This document shows positions 49,659-58,651 of a DNA stretch of 64,000 bases, in pieces (the stretch's first letter is position 1; each line of letters starts with the position of its first letter). The notes below the pieces were generated by a model, which worked only from the letters and a program-made list of their open reading frames with translations, ran no database searches and was not told where the DNA came from. The DNA comes from Lentzea cavernae (GTDB lineage: Bacteria; Actinomycetota; Actinomycetes; Mycobacteriales; Pseudonocardiaceae): contig NZ_BNAR01000010.1 in NCBI RefSeq assembly GCF_014653695.1, forward strand, positions 186,001 through 250,000. The letters are read 5' to 3'. The position numbers and the translations under genes are program-made.

Positions 49659-49706
49659 GAGAGCGCTCTCACCTGCGGCACAGCTGTATCCGCAGGTGAG
49701 AGCGCT
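49659..49706. terminator. Bidirectional terminator containing LacI-type palindrome
   Basis: Perfect 17-bp stem AGCGCTCTCACCTGCGG with its complement and an 11-nt loop, between convergent genes. Its left edge is GAGAGCGCTCTC, the core of the operator at 54263. So this site may also bind the LacI-type regulator. Confidence 0.7.
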
Positions 49707-49731
49707 GAGGCCCCCTCGGCCCGACTGAGGG

Positions 49732-51138
49732 CTAAACGGTGTAACCGTGCGCGGGAAGCCCGTTGCGCCCGATGATCCGGGACAACGTGGCCGCGCTCTC
49801 CTTCACCGTTCGCCGCTGCGTCTCGAAGTCGACGTGCACGATCCCGAACCGCTGGGAGTACCCGGCCGCCCACTCGAAGTTGTCGAGCAGCGACCACGCC
49901 AGGTAACCGCGGATGTCGGCGCCCTCGGAGATCGCCCTGTGCACCGCGCGAACGTGGTCCACCAGGTACTTCGTCCGCTTGACGTCGTGCACGCGACCCG
50001 AGGGGTCCACGACGTCCGGGAACGCCGACCCGTTCTCCGTGACCACCAGCGGCACCCCGCCGGCGTCCCGCGACAACCGGACGAGCAGCTCCGTGAACGC
50101 GTCGGCGTTCTGCTCCCACCCGAACCCGGTCAGCTCGCCCTGCGGCGGCTCGATCGAGACGCCGCGCAGTCCCGCGTGCGGCCCGAGGGGCACGAAGTCG
50201 GGGTCCGCGGGCGCGACGCGGGTCGGGTTGTAGTAGTTCACGCCGATCCAGTCGATCGGGGTCGCGATGGTCTCCATGTCCCCGTCGCGGACCACGTTCG
50301 TCCAGTCGCCCAGCCACGTCGTGTCCTGCAGGACGTCGAGCGGGTAGCCCTTGCCGAGGACCGGGTCGAGCAGGATGCGGTTCTGCAGGCCGTCGACCTT
50401 GCGGACCGCCTCCGCGTCGTCGCCCCAGATCGTGCTGAAGTTCAGCACGATCGAGAGCCGGTGCGACTCCGGCGCCTGCGCGCGCAACGCCTGCGTGGCC
50501 AGTCCGTGCGCCAGCAGCAGGTGGTGCGCCGCTTCCAGGGACGCCACCGCGTCGGTGATGCCCGGCGCGTGGATCCCGTTGCCGTAGCCCAGGAACGCCG
50601 AGACCCACGGTTCGTTCAGCGTGGTCCAGGCCTGCACGCGGTCGCCGAGGCGTTCGTGCACGATGGCCGCGTACTCGGCGAAGCGGTAGGCGGTGTCGCG
50701 GTTGCGCCAGCCGCCGAAGTCCTCCAGGACCTGCGGCAGGTCCCAGTGGTAGAGCGTGGCGAGCGGCTGGATGTTCTTCTCCAGCAACGAGTCCACCAGC
50801 CGGTCGTAGAACGCGAGCCCGCGTTCCTCGACCTTGCCGCTGCCGCTCGGCTGGATCCTGGGCCACGCGACGGAGAACCGGTACGAGGCCAGTCCCAGCG
50901 ACTCCATCAGGTCCACGTCGGACCGGTACAGCCGGTAGTGGTCGCAGGCCGGGTCACCCGTGTCGCCGGCCAGCACCTTGCCGGGCGTCGCGGCGAACGT
51001 GTCCCAGATCGAGGGTCCACGACCGTCCACAGTGGTCGAGCCTTCGATCTGGAACGCCGCGGTGGCCGCCCCCCACAGGAAGTCCGGTGGGAAGGTCAGC
51101 ACCTCCTGCCCGACCTCGACGTCCGAGTCGGTCGTCAT
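49732..51138 (-). CDS. GH1 beta-glucosidase
   Basis: 468-aa GH1 retaining beta-glucosidase, no signal peptide, so it cleaves imported cellobiose-like sugars in the cytosol. The acid/base Glu is in WTTLNEPWV and the nucleophile Glu in VVTENGSAF; SYRFSVAWPRIQP and YLAWSLLDNFEWAAGYSQRFG are family landmarks. Last gene of the sugar ABC operon. Normal length. Confidence 0.96.
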   Translation of the reverse strand: MTTDSDVEVGQEVLTFPPDFLWGAATAAFQIEGSTTVDGRGPSIWDTFAATPGKVLAGDTGDPACDHYRLYRSDVDLMESLGLASYRFSVAWPRIQPSGSGKVEERGLAFYDRLVDSLLEKNIQPLATLYHWDLPQVLEDFGGWRNRDTAYRFAEYAAIVHERLGDRVQAWTTLNEPWVSAFLGYGNGIHAPGITDAVASLEAAHHLLLAHGLATQALRAQAPESHRLSIVLNFSTIWGDDAEAVRKVDGLQNRILLDPVLGKGYPLDVLQDTTWLGDWTNVVRDGDMETIATPIDWIGVNYYNPTRVAPADPDFVPLGPHAGLRGVSIEPPQGELTGFGWEQNADAFTELLVRLSRDAGGVPLVVTENGSAFPDVVDPSGRVHDVKRTKYLVDHVRAVHRAISEGADIRGYLAWSLLDNFEWAAGYSQRFGIVHVDFETQRRTVKESAATLSRIIGRNGLPAHGYTV

Positions 51139-51157
51139 GCAGTCACATCCTCGTGTT

Positions 51158-51982
51158 CTATCCCTTGACGGCGCCCTGCATGATCCCGCCGACGATCTGG
51201 CGCGACAGCAGGACGAAGAGCGCGATGACCGGCAGCACCGCGATGGAGGCGCCGGCGAGCATCAGCGAGTAGTCGGTGTAGTACCCGCTGGCCAGCGTCG
51301 ACAGGGCGACCTGCACCGTCGGGCTGTCGTTGGGGTCCAGCACGATCAACGGCCAGAAGAAGTCGTTCCACGCGGTCATGAACGTGAACATGCCCAGCAC
51401 GGCGGCCTGGGGCCGCACCGCCGGGAACCCGACGTGCCAGAACGTCCGCAGCACCGAGCAGCCGTCGACGCGCGCGGCCTCGATCAGCTCGAACGGCACG
51501 GTCTCCTCGCACGCCTGGCGCATCCAGAACACCGCGAATGACCCGATCAGCACCGGCACGATGACCGCCTGCAGCGTGCCGTACCAGTCGAGGTCCGACA
51601 TCAGCATGTACAGCGGGATCACGCCAAGCTGCGTCGGGACCATCGCGGTGCCGAGCACGACGAGGAACAGCGAGTCGCGGCCCTTGAACCGCAGCCGCGC
51701 GAACGCGAACCCGGCCAGCGTGCCCAGCACGACGTTGGAGATCGCCACGCTCGACGCCACGATGAACGAGTTCTGCATGGCGAGCCAGAAGTCGACGGTG
51801 TCGAAGACGCGGGTGATGTTCTCGACCAGGTTGCCGCCGGGAACCAGCGGCGGGACCTTCTCGCCGAGGACCGAGTTGTCCTTCGACGCGACGATGAACG
51901 AGTAGTACAGCGGGAAGATCGAGGCCGCGAGCACGGCGACCAGGAACCCGTAGAGCAGTGGACCTGTCTTGGCGTTCTTCAT
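51158..51982 (-). CDS. Sugar ABC transporter permease (MalG/CebG type)
   Basis: 274-aa inner permease with six membrane helices and the EAA loop FELIEAARVDGCSVLRTFWHVGFP that docks the ATPase. No ATPase gene is present; as with Streptomyces CebEFG a shared MsiK-like ATPase elsewhere is expected. Start ATG 51982 is 2 nt after the upstream permease stop. Confidence 0.93.
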   Translation of the reverse strand: MKNAKTGPLLYGFLVAVLAASIFPLYYSFIVASKDNSVLGEKVPPLVPGGNLVENITRVFDTVDFWLAMQNSFIVASSVAISNVVLGTLAGFAFARLRFKGRDSLFLVVLGTAMVPTQLGVIPLYMLMSDLDWYGTLQAVIVPVLIGSFAVFWMRQACEETVPFELIEAARVDGCSVLRTFWHVGFPAVRPQAAVLGMFTFMTAWNDFFWPLIVLDPNDSPTVQVALSTLASGYYTDYSLMLAGASIAVLPVIALFVLLSRQIVGGIMQGAVKG

Positions 51983-51984
51983 GA

Positions 51985-52962
51985 TCACCCCTTGCCCGCG
52001 ATGCGCCGTGTCAGCGTGAAGTTGATGACCGCGACCACGAGGACGACCAGGAACAGCATCCACGCGACGGTGGCCGCGTAGCCGGCGTCGAACAACCGGA
52101 AGCCCTTCTCGTACATGTAGAGCACCAGCGTCTGGAACTGCCGGTCCGAGCCGCCGGTCGAGTTGCTCGTGGCGAAGGCCGGGTCGAACAGCGCAGGCTC
52201 GGCGAACAGCTGCAGGCCACCGATCGTCGAGGTGACGACGGTGAACAGGATCGTCGGCCGGATGGACGGCACGGTGATCGACCAGAACATGCGCCAGCGA
52301 CCGGCACCGTCCAAAGTGGCCGACTCGTACATGTCCTTGGGCACCGACTGCATGGCCGCGAGGTACAGCAGCGCGTTGTAGCCGGTCCAGCGCCACATGA
52401 CCATCGTCGACACGGCGAGGTGCGAGGCCCAGGTCTCGGCGCGCCAGTCGATCGGGTCGATGCCGACGAAGCCGAGCAGGAAGTTCACGATGCCGAAGTC
52501 GCGGCCGAAGAACTGCGCGAACACCAGCGCCACCGCGGCGACCGAGATGACGTTGGGCAGCAGCACACCGGCGCGCCAGAACGCGCTGCCGCGCAGACCG
52601 CGGTCCAGCAGCGCGGCGAGACCGAGCGCGGCCAGCAGCTGCGGCACGGTCGAGAGCACGAACAGGCTCAGCGTGTTGAACAGCGCGTTCCAGAAGTTGG
52701 CGTCACCGAACAACTTGACGTAGTTGTCGAGACCGATGAACCCCTGGTCGCCGTCGATCAGCTGCCAGTCGTGCAGCGACACCCACGCCGTGTAGATCAG
52801 CGGGTAGAGCCCGAAGATCCCGAACACCACGAAGAACGGCGCGATGATCAGGTACGGCGTGTACTTGGCGTCCCAGTTGCTCAGCCGGAAGCGCTTCGGC
52901 TCCTTGGAAGGCGAAACCGAGACGGCCGGGGCCGCCTCGGTCTCTGGACGAGTCACCGTCAC
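51985..52962 (-). CDS. Sugar ABC transporter permease (MalF/CebF type)
   Basis: 325-aa permease. N-terminal cytoplasmic tail about 40 residues, then helices and the EAA loop PKDMYESATLDGAGRWRMFWSITVP. GTG overlaps the binding-protein stop (GTGA). Forms the membrane channel with the next permease. Confidence 0.93.
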   Translation of the reverse strand: MTVTRPETEAAPAVSVSPSKEPKRFRLSNWDAKYTPYLIIAPFFVVFGIFGLYPLIYTAWVSLHDWQLIDGDQGFIGLDNYVKLFGDANFWNALFNTLSLFVLSTVPQLLAALGLAALLDRGLRGSAFWRAGVLLPNVISVAAVALVFAQFFGRDFGIVNFLLGFVGIDPIDWRAETWASHLAVSTMVMWRWTGYNALLYLAAMQSVPKDMYESATLDGAGRWRMFWSITVPSIRPTILFTVVTSTIGGLQLFAEPALFDPAFATSNSTGGSDRQFQTLVLYMYEKGFRLFDAGYAATVAWMLFLVVLVVAVINFTLTRRIAGKG

Positions 52963-54221
52963 TTGGCGGCGTCCGTCGCTTCCTTCAGGGCCTGCGTCCA
53001 CGCCTCAGCAGCGGACTGCTTGCCCTGCTCCACACGGGTCAGCGCGGTGCCGAACACCGGTCCGACCTTCGAGTCCTTCGTGCCGCGGTAGGTCGGCTTC
53101 AGCGACTCCGCGGAGGTCGCGAAGATCTGGCCCACCGGAGCCTTGTTGAAGTACTCGTTGACGGTCGCCTGCACCTCGGCGTCCTGGTAGACCTTCGGCT
53201 GCGACGGCAGGTTGCCCGTCTCCTTGAAGATCCGCTTCTGCTGCTCGGGGGCCGTGAGCCACTTGGCGAGCTCGTAGGCCTCCTTCGGGTGCTTGCCCTG
53301 CTTCGGGACGGCCAGGAACGAACCGCCCCAGTTGCCGCCACCGCCGGGCGCCGTCGTCACGTCCCACTTCCCGGCAGCCGCGTCGCCGGCACCCGCCTTG
53401 ATCAGCGCGAGCGCCCAGGCCGGGCACGTGGTCGTGGCGAACGAACCCTGCTTCAGCGCGACGTTCCAGTCCTGGCTGAACGGCTCGAGGGCACCGGTCT
53501 GCTGCTTGGTGCCGAGCGCCGCCGCCTGGTCGAACGCCGTCTTGACCTTGTCGTTCTTCTCCGCGATGTACGAGTCGTCCTTCGCGAAGTAGCCCTCCTC
53601 GGTCTGGTCGAGGATGGCCTTGTACACGTTGCGGGCCGTGTCGACGAACTTCACGTTCGGCGTCTTGGCCGTGAACGTGTCCGCGGCCTTCGCGTAGTCG
53701 GCCCACGTCGGCCACAACTTCGCGACCTCGGCCCTGTCCGTCGGCAGACCCGCCGCCGCGAACAGGTCCGCGCGGTAGCAGAGACCCAGGCTGCCCATGT
53801 CCGTGCCCAGCCCCAGCACGAACTCACCGCCGTCGGCGGTGCCCTGGTTCCACTTCCACCCGGCCCACTGGTCCTTCAGGTCCTTGGCCCCGTACTCCGC
53901 CAGGTTGACGAACTTGTCCTTGGAGGCGCGGAACTGACTGACCACGCCTTCCTCGAGTGCAACGATGTCCGCGGCACCACGGCCACCCGCGAGCTGAGTC
54001 GCGAGCTGCGTGTTGTGCTGCTCCATCTTGACCTTGCGCTGCTCGATCTTGATGTTCGAGTGCGAGGCCTGGTATTCCTCGATGAGCTTGTCGTACCCGA
54101 AGTCGGAGAAGAGGCCCAGCGACAGCTCGATCTTGCCGTCAGCCTGTGAACCCCCGCCGCAACCGGCGACCATGACCATAGCGAGGGTCGCAGCGGCGCT
54201 GCCGACCAGCCTTCTGCTCAT
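52959..54221 (-). CDS. Sugar-binding lipoprotein (CebE-like)
   Basis: 420-aa extracytoplasmic solute-binding lipoprotein. Signal peptide with lipobox VAGC. Family-1 binding-protein features: GLFSDFGYDKLIEEYQASHSNIKIEQR, GGRGAADIVALEEG, GLGTDMGSLGLCYRADLFAAAGLP and NWGGSFLAVPKQGKHP. First gene of the cellobiose-type operon, with GAGGAGG upstream of ATG 54221. Sugar is inferred as cellobiose or another beta-glucoside from the GH1 gene. Confidence 0.93.
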   Translation of the reverse strand: MSRRLVGSAAATLAMVMVAGCGGGSQADGKIELSLGLFSDFGYDKLIEEYQASHSNIKIEQRKVKMEQHNTQLATQLAGGRGAADIVALEEGVVSQFRASKDKFVNLAEYGAKDLKDQWAGWKWNQGTADGGEFVLGLGTDMGSLGLCYRADLFAAAGLPTDRAEVAKLWPTWADYAKAADTFTAKTPNVKFVDTARNVYKAILDQTEEGYFAKDDSYIAEKNDKVKTAFDQAAALGTKQQTGALEPFSQDWNVALKQGSFATTTCPAWALALIKAGAGDAAAGKWDVTTAPGGGGNWGGSFLAVPKQGKHPKEAYELAKWLTAPEQQKRIFKETGNLPSQPKVYQDAEVQATVNEYFNKAPVGQIFATSAESLKPTYRGTKDSKVGPVFGTALTRVEQGKQSAAEAWTQALKEATDAAK

Positions 54222-54262
54222 CCGTCCTCCTCGACGACGCCGTGAGCGGCGCTTAACTGTGA

Positions 54263-54276
54263 TGAGAGCGCTCTCA
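54263..54276 (-). promoter_or_regulatory. CebR/LacI-type operator
   Basis: TGAGAGCGCTCTCA is a perfect 14-bp palindrome 41 nt upstream of the binding-protein gene. It differs from the Streptomyces CebR site TGGGAGCGCTCCCA at two symmetric positions. Expected repressor site for the cellobiose-type operon. Confidence 0.8.
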
Positions 54277-54642
54277 CACTCAACCGGAGACGCGCGGGTG
54301 TCAAGCGGTCGACATCGTTCCGTAACTTTGTGGAGAGGGGCAACAAAAACCTTCACCTGAGAGCCGAACGTGTCCGTTCGGGCGGTGGTCGGGTGCCCCG
54401 GGACGACGAAGAGGGACGACCGGGCCCTCGCTCCGGTCGTCCCTCACCCCTGGTAGAGGGGGTTGCGGGGGAAAAGTGACGCGTGCCGGTCAAGATTTTT
54501 CTCGGGGGCCGGTGTCGGGGTGGGTTTCGGGGGCTGGCGGGGTGGTTGTTCATGTTGGTGAACATGGAACTGGTGGGGCCGGGTTGCGGGGGCCTGTGGG
54601 GTGGGTTGGGGCGGTTTGCTGTGGCTGGCGGGGGCGTTCGTC
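54277..54642. other. Intergenic with one hairpin
   Basis: Holds a GAGGGACGACCGG/CCGGTCGTCCCTC 13-bp hairpin at 54411-54445 (probable terminator-like element of no clear gene) and otherwise no gene. Confidence 0.5.
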
Positions 54643-55074
54643 GGGTCGGCTTGCATGCGACCGCTCCTGTTCCAGCGGGGTTGGTCGCGTCCCATGAGGT
54701 CGGTCGCCTTGCGAGGACGGGCGCGCGGGTCGGGACGAATCAAAGGCTGGCGATTGGGGCTTGACCTTGAGCCTCCGGCGGGGCGCTGAGACGGCCGGAA
54801 AAGCCGGGCTGAAAAGCGCCCGGCCGTGCCCGATGAGGGGTAGCACCCCGCCACTCAAGGTCAAGCCCCAATCGCCATGAGCGGGGTGCACCGCTACCCA
54901 GTCGTAAGAGTTCGGACGGCTCGCTTCGCATCGCCACGCCAGGTTTCGTCCGAGGTTGCTTTACGTCGCCGGGCGGCGGTTGGCACCGCGCGGGTGCCGC
55001 TGCGATGGCAGGCGCCGGTTCCAGCGGGGTGGTCGCCTTGCGGTGGCCAGCACCGGTACCAGCGGGATCGGCTC
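54643..55074. repeat. Dispersed structured repeat, copy 2
   Basis: Second copy of the repeat at 13889-14317. The 22-bp stem is exactly kept (54750-54771 with 54854-54875), while the loop and flanks carry substitutions and indels, including a one-base change in the left of the inner block (GCGCTGAGACGG against GCGCTTGACGG). Both copies lie in otherwise gene-free spacers. Confidence 0.8.
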
Positions 55075-55210
55075 GCCGTGGCTGCCGCGGCTTCCAGCGG
55101 ACAAGTGCGGCCGTTCGTCCACCTGGAACAGCAGAGGCCCGGTGCCCTGACGGCACCGGACCTCCACCGATCCCCCGGTCGTGCGGGCCCCTGTTTCCCG
55201 CACTCCCGAA

Positions 55211-55249
55211 CCCGCCCGGCCGTGGCCCCCGACAGCGAGGCCGGGCGGG
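55211..55249 (-). terminator. Terminator of FtsX/ABC operon
   Basis: CCCGCCCGGCC / GGCCGGGCGGG, 11-bp arms, directly after the permease stop on the minus strand. Confidence 0.75.
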
Positions 55250-55254
55250 GTGTA

Positions 55255-57774
55255 CTAGGCCTCCGCCATGCCCGCGACCACGGAGTTCCTGGCCGCGCGG
55301 CGGGCGGGTAGAGCGGCGGCGATGATCGCCGCGATGACGGCCAGGCCGAGCATGATGCCGATCTGTCCGAACGGGATCGAGAAGCTGATCTGGAACTCCG
55401 AGTTGGAGATCGCTTCGACCAGCAGCCAGCCGAATCCCGCGCCGAGCAGGACGCCGACCACGGCGCCGATGAGGGCCATCAGGATCGATTCGACGACCAG
55501 CATCTGCCGGAGTTGGCCCCTGGTGAGGCCGAGGGCCCGCAGGAGGGCGGACTCGCGGGTCCGTTCCAGGACGGAGAGGGTCAGCGTGTTCGCGATGCCG
55601 AACAGGGCGATGATCAGGGCCAGGCCGACCAGGGCCCAGATGAAGAGCAGGATCTGGTCGATCTGGGCGTTCAGCTCCGCCTTGGTCTCGGCCGCGGAGT
55701 CCAGGACGGCCACCGGAGAGGTCGCGATGAACCGTTCCAGGTCGGCGCGTGCCGCCGTGATGTCCGTGCCGGGGGCGAGCTTGACCAGGATGTTCTGGTA
55801 GCCCTTGACGGGTTCCTTGAGCAGGGACTCTGCGGTCTTGAGCGTCACGATGCCGGTGCCGTAGGTGTTGTCCTTGATCAGGGCGACGACCTTGAGGTCC
55901 TTGCCGCTGATCGGGACGGTGGAGCCGATGGTGGCTCCCGCGACCGTGGCCTCCTTCTCGCGCATGGCGATCTCGCCGTCCTTGAGACCGGTGAGCGTGC
56001 CGGCGGCCGCGTCGGGGCGCACCAGGGAGCCCAGTGCCTCGGCCGGGTAGCCGGTGACGTCGGCGTACTCGAGCTTGGGCGACTCGCCGAAGACCCTGAG
56101 TTCGGGGGCGATCTGCGCGACGTTGCGGACGTTCGCGAGGTCGTCGGTGAACTTCTGCGACAGCGGCTGGCTGTAGACGTTCGACTTGATCGCGTAGTCG
56201 GAGGGGAAGCGCTTGTCGACCTGTTCGTTCATGGTCGCGCGGCCGCTTCCGGCCACCACCGCCACCATGGCGACGATGGTCACGCCGATCATCAGCGCCG
56301 CCGTCGTCGCGGCCGTGCGCTTGGGGTTGCGGCCCGCGTTGGCCGAGGCCAGCTTCGCCGGGACGCCGCGCAGGGCCTTGCCGAACAGGCGGTTCACCAG
56401 CGGCACGTAGAGCGGGCCGAGGAACAGCACGGCGAGCAGCAGCACCATCACGCCGGCGCCGGTGATGAACATGGCCGGCTCTTCCTTCTCCTGCTGGAGT
56501 CCGAAGTAGACGGCGGCGCCGCCGGCCAGTGCGATGAGCGTGGCGACGATGACGCGGAGCTTGCCGGTGCGGGCGACGTCGTCGCTGCTGTCCGGCTGCG
56601 AACGCAGGGCGGCCACGGGGGCGACCCTGGTGGCGCGGCGGGCCGGCAGCACGGCCGACAGCACCGTCACGACCACGCCGACGCCGAAGCCGGCGGCGAT
56701 CGTCACCCACGAGATCGGCAGGCGGATCGGGTTGTCGTCACCGCCGCTGGGGCCGCCGACCGTGCTGATGAACGCCTGCAGGCCGGCCGAGACGCCGATT
56801 CCTCCCAGGAGGCCGAGCACGGACGCCGCGAGACCCATGAAGAGCGCTTCGGCGAGCACGCTGCGGAACACCTGCGAGCGGTTCGCGCCGACGCAGCGCA
56901 GCAGCGCGAGCTCCTTCGTGCGCTGGGCGACGAGGATCGTGAAGGTGTTGTAGATGACCATGCCCGCGACGACGAGCGAGATCGCGGCGAACGCGAGCAG
57001 AAAGGTCTTGATCTCCCCGGCGGCGTCACCGACCTGGGCGAGCGTCGCCTGGGTCAGCTCCTCACCGGTCTGCACCTGGTAACCGGGGCCGATGGCCTTG
57101 GTGATGTCGGCGACGAGCTGCTGCTGCGTCACACCGGACTTGGCGACGGCGACGATCTCGTAGACGCGCTGCTTCGGGATGACCGTGCGCAGGCCCTCCG
57201 GCGAGACGACGACGTGGTCGCTGCCGGACATCGAGATGCTGCTGGCGCCCTGCTGGTAGGTGCCGACGATCGTGAACGCGTGCTCCGCGTTGTCCTCGTC
57301 GAGCAGCTTCAGCTTGTCGCCGACCTTGAGCTTGGCGATCTGCGCGGTCTTGACGTCGATCGCGGCCTCGTCGGCCTTGACCGGGAACTTGCCGTCCTTG
57401 AGGTTGAAGTCGCGCAGCTTCTCCGTCGTCGGCAGCGGCTGCACCAAGGCGTTGCGCGCCTTGCCCTCCCCGCTGAGCAACGCGGCGCTGCCGAACTCGC
57501 GCGAGTCCGCGCCCTCGACGCCGGGGGTGTTGCGGATCTTCTGCAGGAAGTCGGCGGGGATGCCGTCCTCCCGGTTGGGGCTGTTCTCCCCCGTGTGCAC
57601 GGCCGCGTCGACGTTGCGGGCGCTGCGGGCGAAGTTGTCCCTCGTCTGCTCCCCGACCGCGTCGCCGAGCACCAGCGTGCCCGTCACGAACGCGACGCCG
57701 AGCGCGATGGCGATGCTGGACAGCACCAGCCTCGCCGTGCGGGCGCGCAGGCCCGCGAGGATCGTCTTCAGCAT
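55255..57774 (-). CDS. FtsX/MacB-type ABC transporter permease
   Basis: 839-aa permease with a MacB-like periplasmic domain after the first helix (LVLSSIAIALGVAFVTGTLVLGD) and two FtsX domains: one around 260-400 (FAAISLVVAGMVIYNTFTILVAQRTKELALLRCVGANRSQVFR) and one at the C-terminus (IALFGIANTLTLSVLERTRESALLRALGLTRGQLRQML). Works with the ATPase whose stop is 5 nt upstream. Class often exports lipids or antimicrobial peptides. Confidence 0.93.
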   Translation of the reverse strand: MLKTILAGLRARTARLVLSSIAIALGVAFVTGTLVLGDAVGEQTRDNFARSARNVDAAVHTGENSPNREDGIPADFLQKIRNTPGVEGADSREFGSAALLSGEGKARNALVQPLPTTEKLRDFNLKDGKFPVKADEAAIDVKTAQIAKLKVGDKLKLLDEDNAEHAFTIVGTYQQGASSISMSGSDHVVVSPEGLRTVIPKQRVYEIVAVAKSGVTQQQLVADITKAIGPGYQVQTGEELTQATLAQVGDAAGEIKTFLLAFAAISLVVAGMVIYNTFTILVAQRTKELALLRCVGANRSQVFRSVLAEALFMGLAASVLGLLGGIGVSAGLQAFISTVGGPSGGDDNPIRLPISWVTIAAGFGVGVVVTVLSAVLPARRATRVAPVAALRSQPDSSDDVARTGKLRVIVATLIALAGGAAVYFGLQQEKEEPAMFITGAGVMVLLLAVLFLGPLYVPLVNRLFGKALRGVPAKLASANAGRNPKRTAATTAALMIGVTIVAMVAVVAGSGRATMNEQVDKRFPSDYAIKSNVYSQPLSQKFTDDLANVRNVAQIAPELRVFGESPKLEYADVTGYPAEALGSLVRPDAAAGTLTGLKDGEIAMREKEATVAGATIGSTVPISGKDLKVVALIKDNTYGTGIVTLKTAESLLKEPVKGYQNILVKLAPGTDITAARADLERFIATSPVAVLDSAAETKAELNAQIDQILLFIWALVGLALIIALFGIANTLTLSVLERTRESALLRALGLTRGQLRQMLVVESILMALIGAVVGVLLGAGFGWLLVEAISNSEFQISFSIPFGQIGIMLGLAVIAAIIAAALPARRAARNSVVAGMAEA

Positions 57775-57779
57775 CTAGC

Positions 57780-58532
57780 TCACGCCCCCAGGTGCGTGAG
57801 GGCGTTGACGACGGACTCGGTGGTGGGCTGGTGGATCTCGCCCGCGAGCCGGCCGTCGGCGAGCAGCACCACGCGGTCCGCGTAGCTCGCGGCCACCGGG
57901 TCGTGCGTCACCATGATCACGGTCTGGCCCATCTTGCGGACCGACATGCGCAGGAAGTCGAGGACCTCGGCACCGCTGCGGGAGTCCAGGTTGCCGGTCG
58001 GCTCGTCGGCGAAGATGACCTCGGGACGGGCGACGAGCGCACGGGCGCAGGCCACGCGCTGCTGCTGGCCACCGGACAGCTCGGTCGGGCGGTGCGTCAG
58101 GCGGTCGCGCAGGCCCAGCACGTTGACGATCGTGTCGAACCACTCCTTGTCGGGCTTGCGGCCCGCGAGCTCCAGGCCCAGCAGGATGTTCTGCTCGGCG
58201 GTCAGCGTCGGGAGGAGGTTGAAGGCCTGGAACACGAAGCCGACGCGGTCGCGGCGCAGCTTGGTCAGGTCCTTGTCGTTCAGCTTGGTGATCTCGGTCT
58301 GTCCGATGTGGATCGCGCCGCCGTCCACCGTGTCCAGTCCCGCGAGGCAGTGCATCAGCGTGGACTTGCCGGAGCCGGACGGGCCCATGATCGCGGTGAA
58401 GCGGCCGGCCTGGAAGGCGACGCTCACGCCGTCGAGCGCCCGCACCGCGGTGTCACCCTTGCCGTAGACCTTCACCAGGTTGTGGGCCGCCGCGGCGGTC
58501 CGGGTCCCGACCTCGGACACCAGTGCTGACAT
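57780..58532 (-). CDS. ABC transporter ATP-binding protein (LolD/MacB type)
   Basis: 250-aa ATPase partner of the FtsX permease. Walker A GPSGSGKST, Q-loop VFQAFNLLP, signature LSGGQQQRVACARAL, Walker B VIFADEPTGNLDS and H-loop VTHDP. LolD-like sequence. ATG 58532 has AAGG upstream; GTG 58550 is possible. A LAL regulator lies behind it on the same strand, possibly its controller. Confidence 0.94.
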   Translation of the reverse strand: MSALVSEVGTRTAAAAHNLVKVYGKGDTAVRALDGVSVAFQAGRFTAIMGPSGSGKSTLMHCLAGLDTVDGGAIHIGQTEITKLNDKDLTKLRRDRVGFVFQAFNLLPTLTAEQNILLGLELAGRKPDKEWFDTIVNVLGLRDRLTHRPTELSGGQQQRVACARALVARPEVIFADEPTGNLDSRSGAEVLDFLRMSVRKMGQTVIMVTHDPVAASYADRVVLLADGRLAGEIHQPTTESVVNALTHLGA

Positions 58533-58651
58533 GTCTCTTGCCTTCCTCACAGGGGGTGTTCCTTGCTGAGGAAGAAGCTATGAGGAGCCTGAGTGCGCGG
58601 ACATCAACTCCGCGACGCGTTGCGCGTCAGCCTGAGGTATGACAACCGGGG

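Noticed and set aside
54740-56710. 656-aa frame in the FtsX gene region
   Set aside because: Out-of-frame shadow of the permease, rich in Arg/Gly/Pro.
55255-58532. FtsX/MacB pair as antibiotic-specific exporter
   Set aside because: Motifs support only a general LolD/MacB-type transporter; no substrate evidence.
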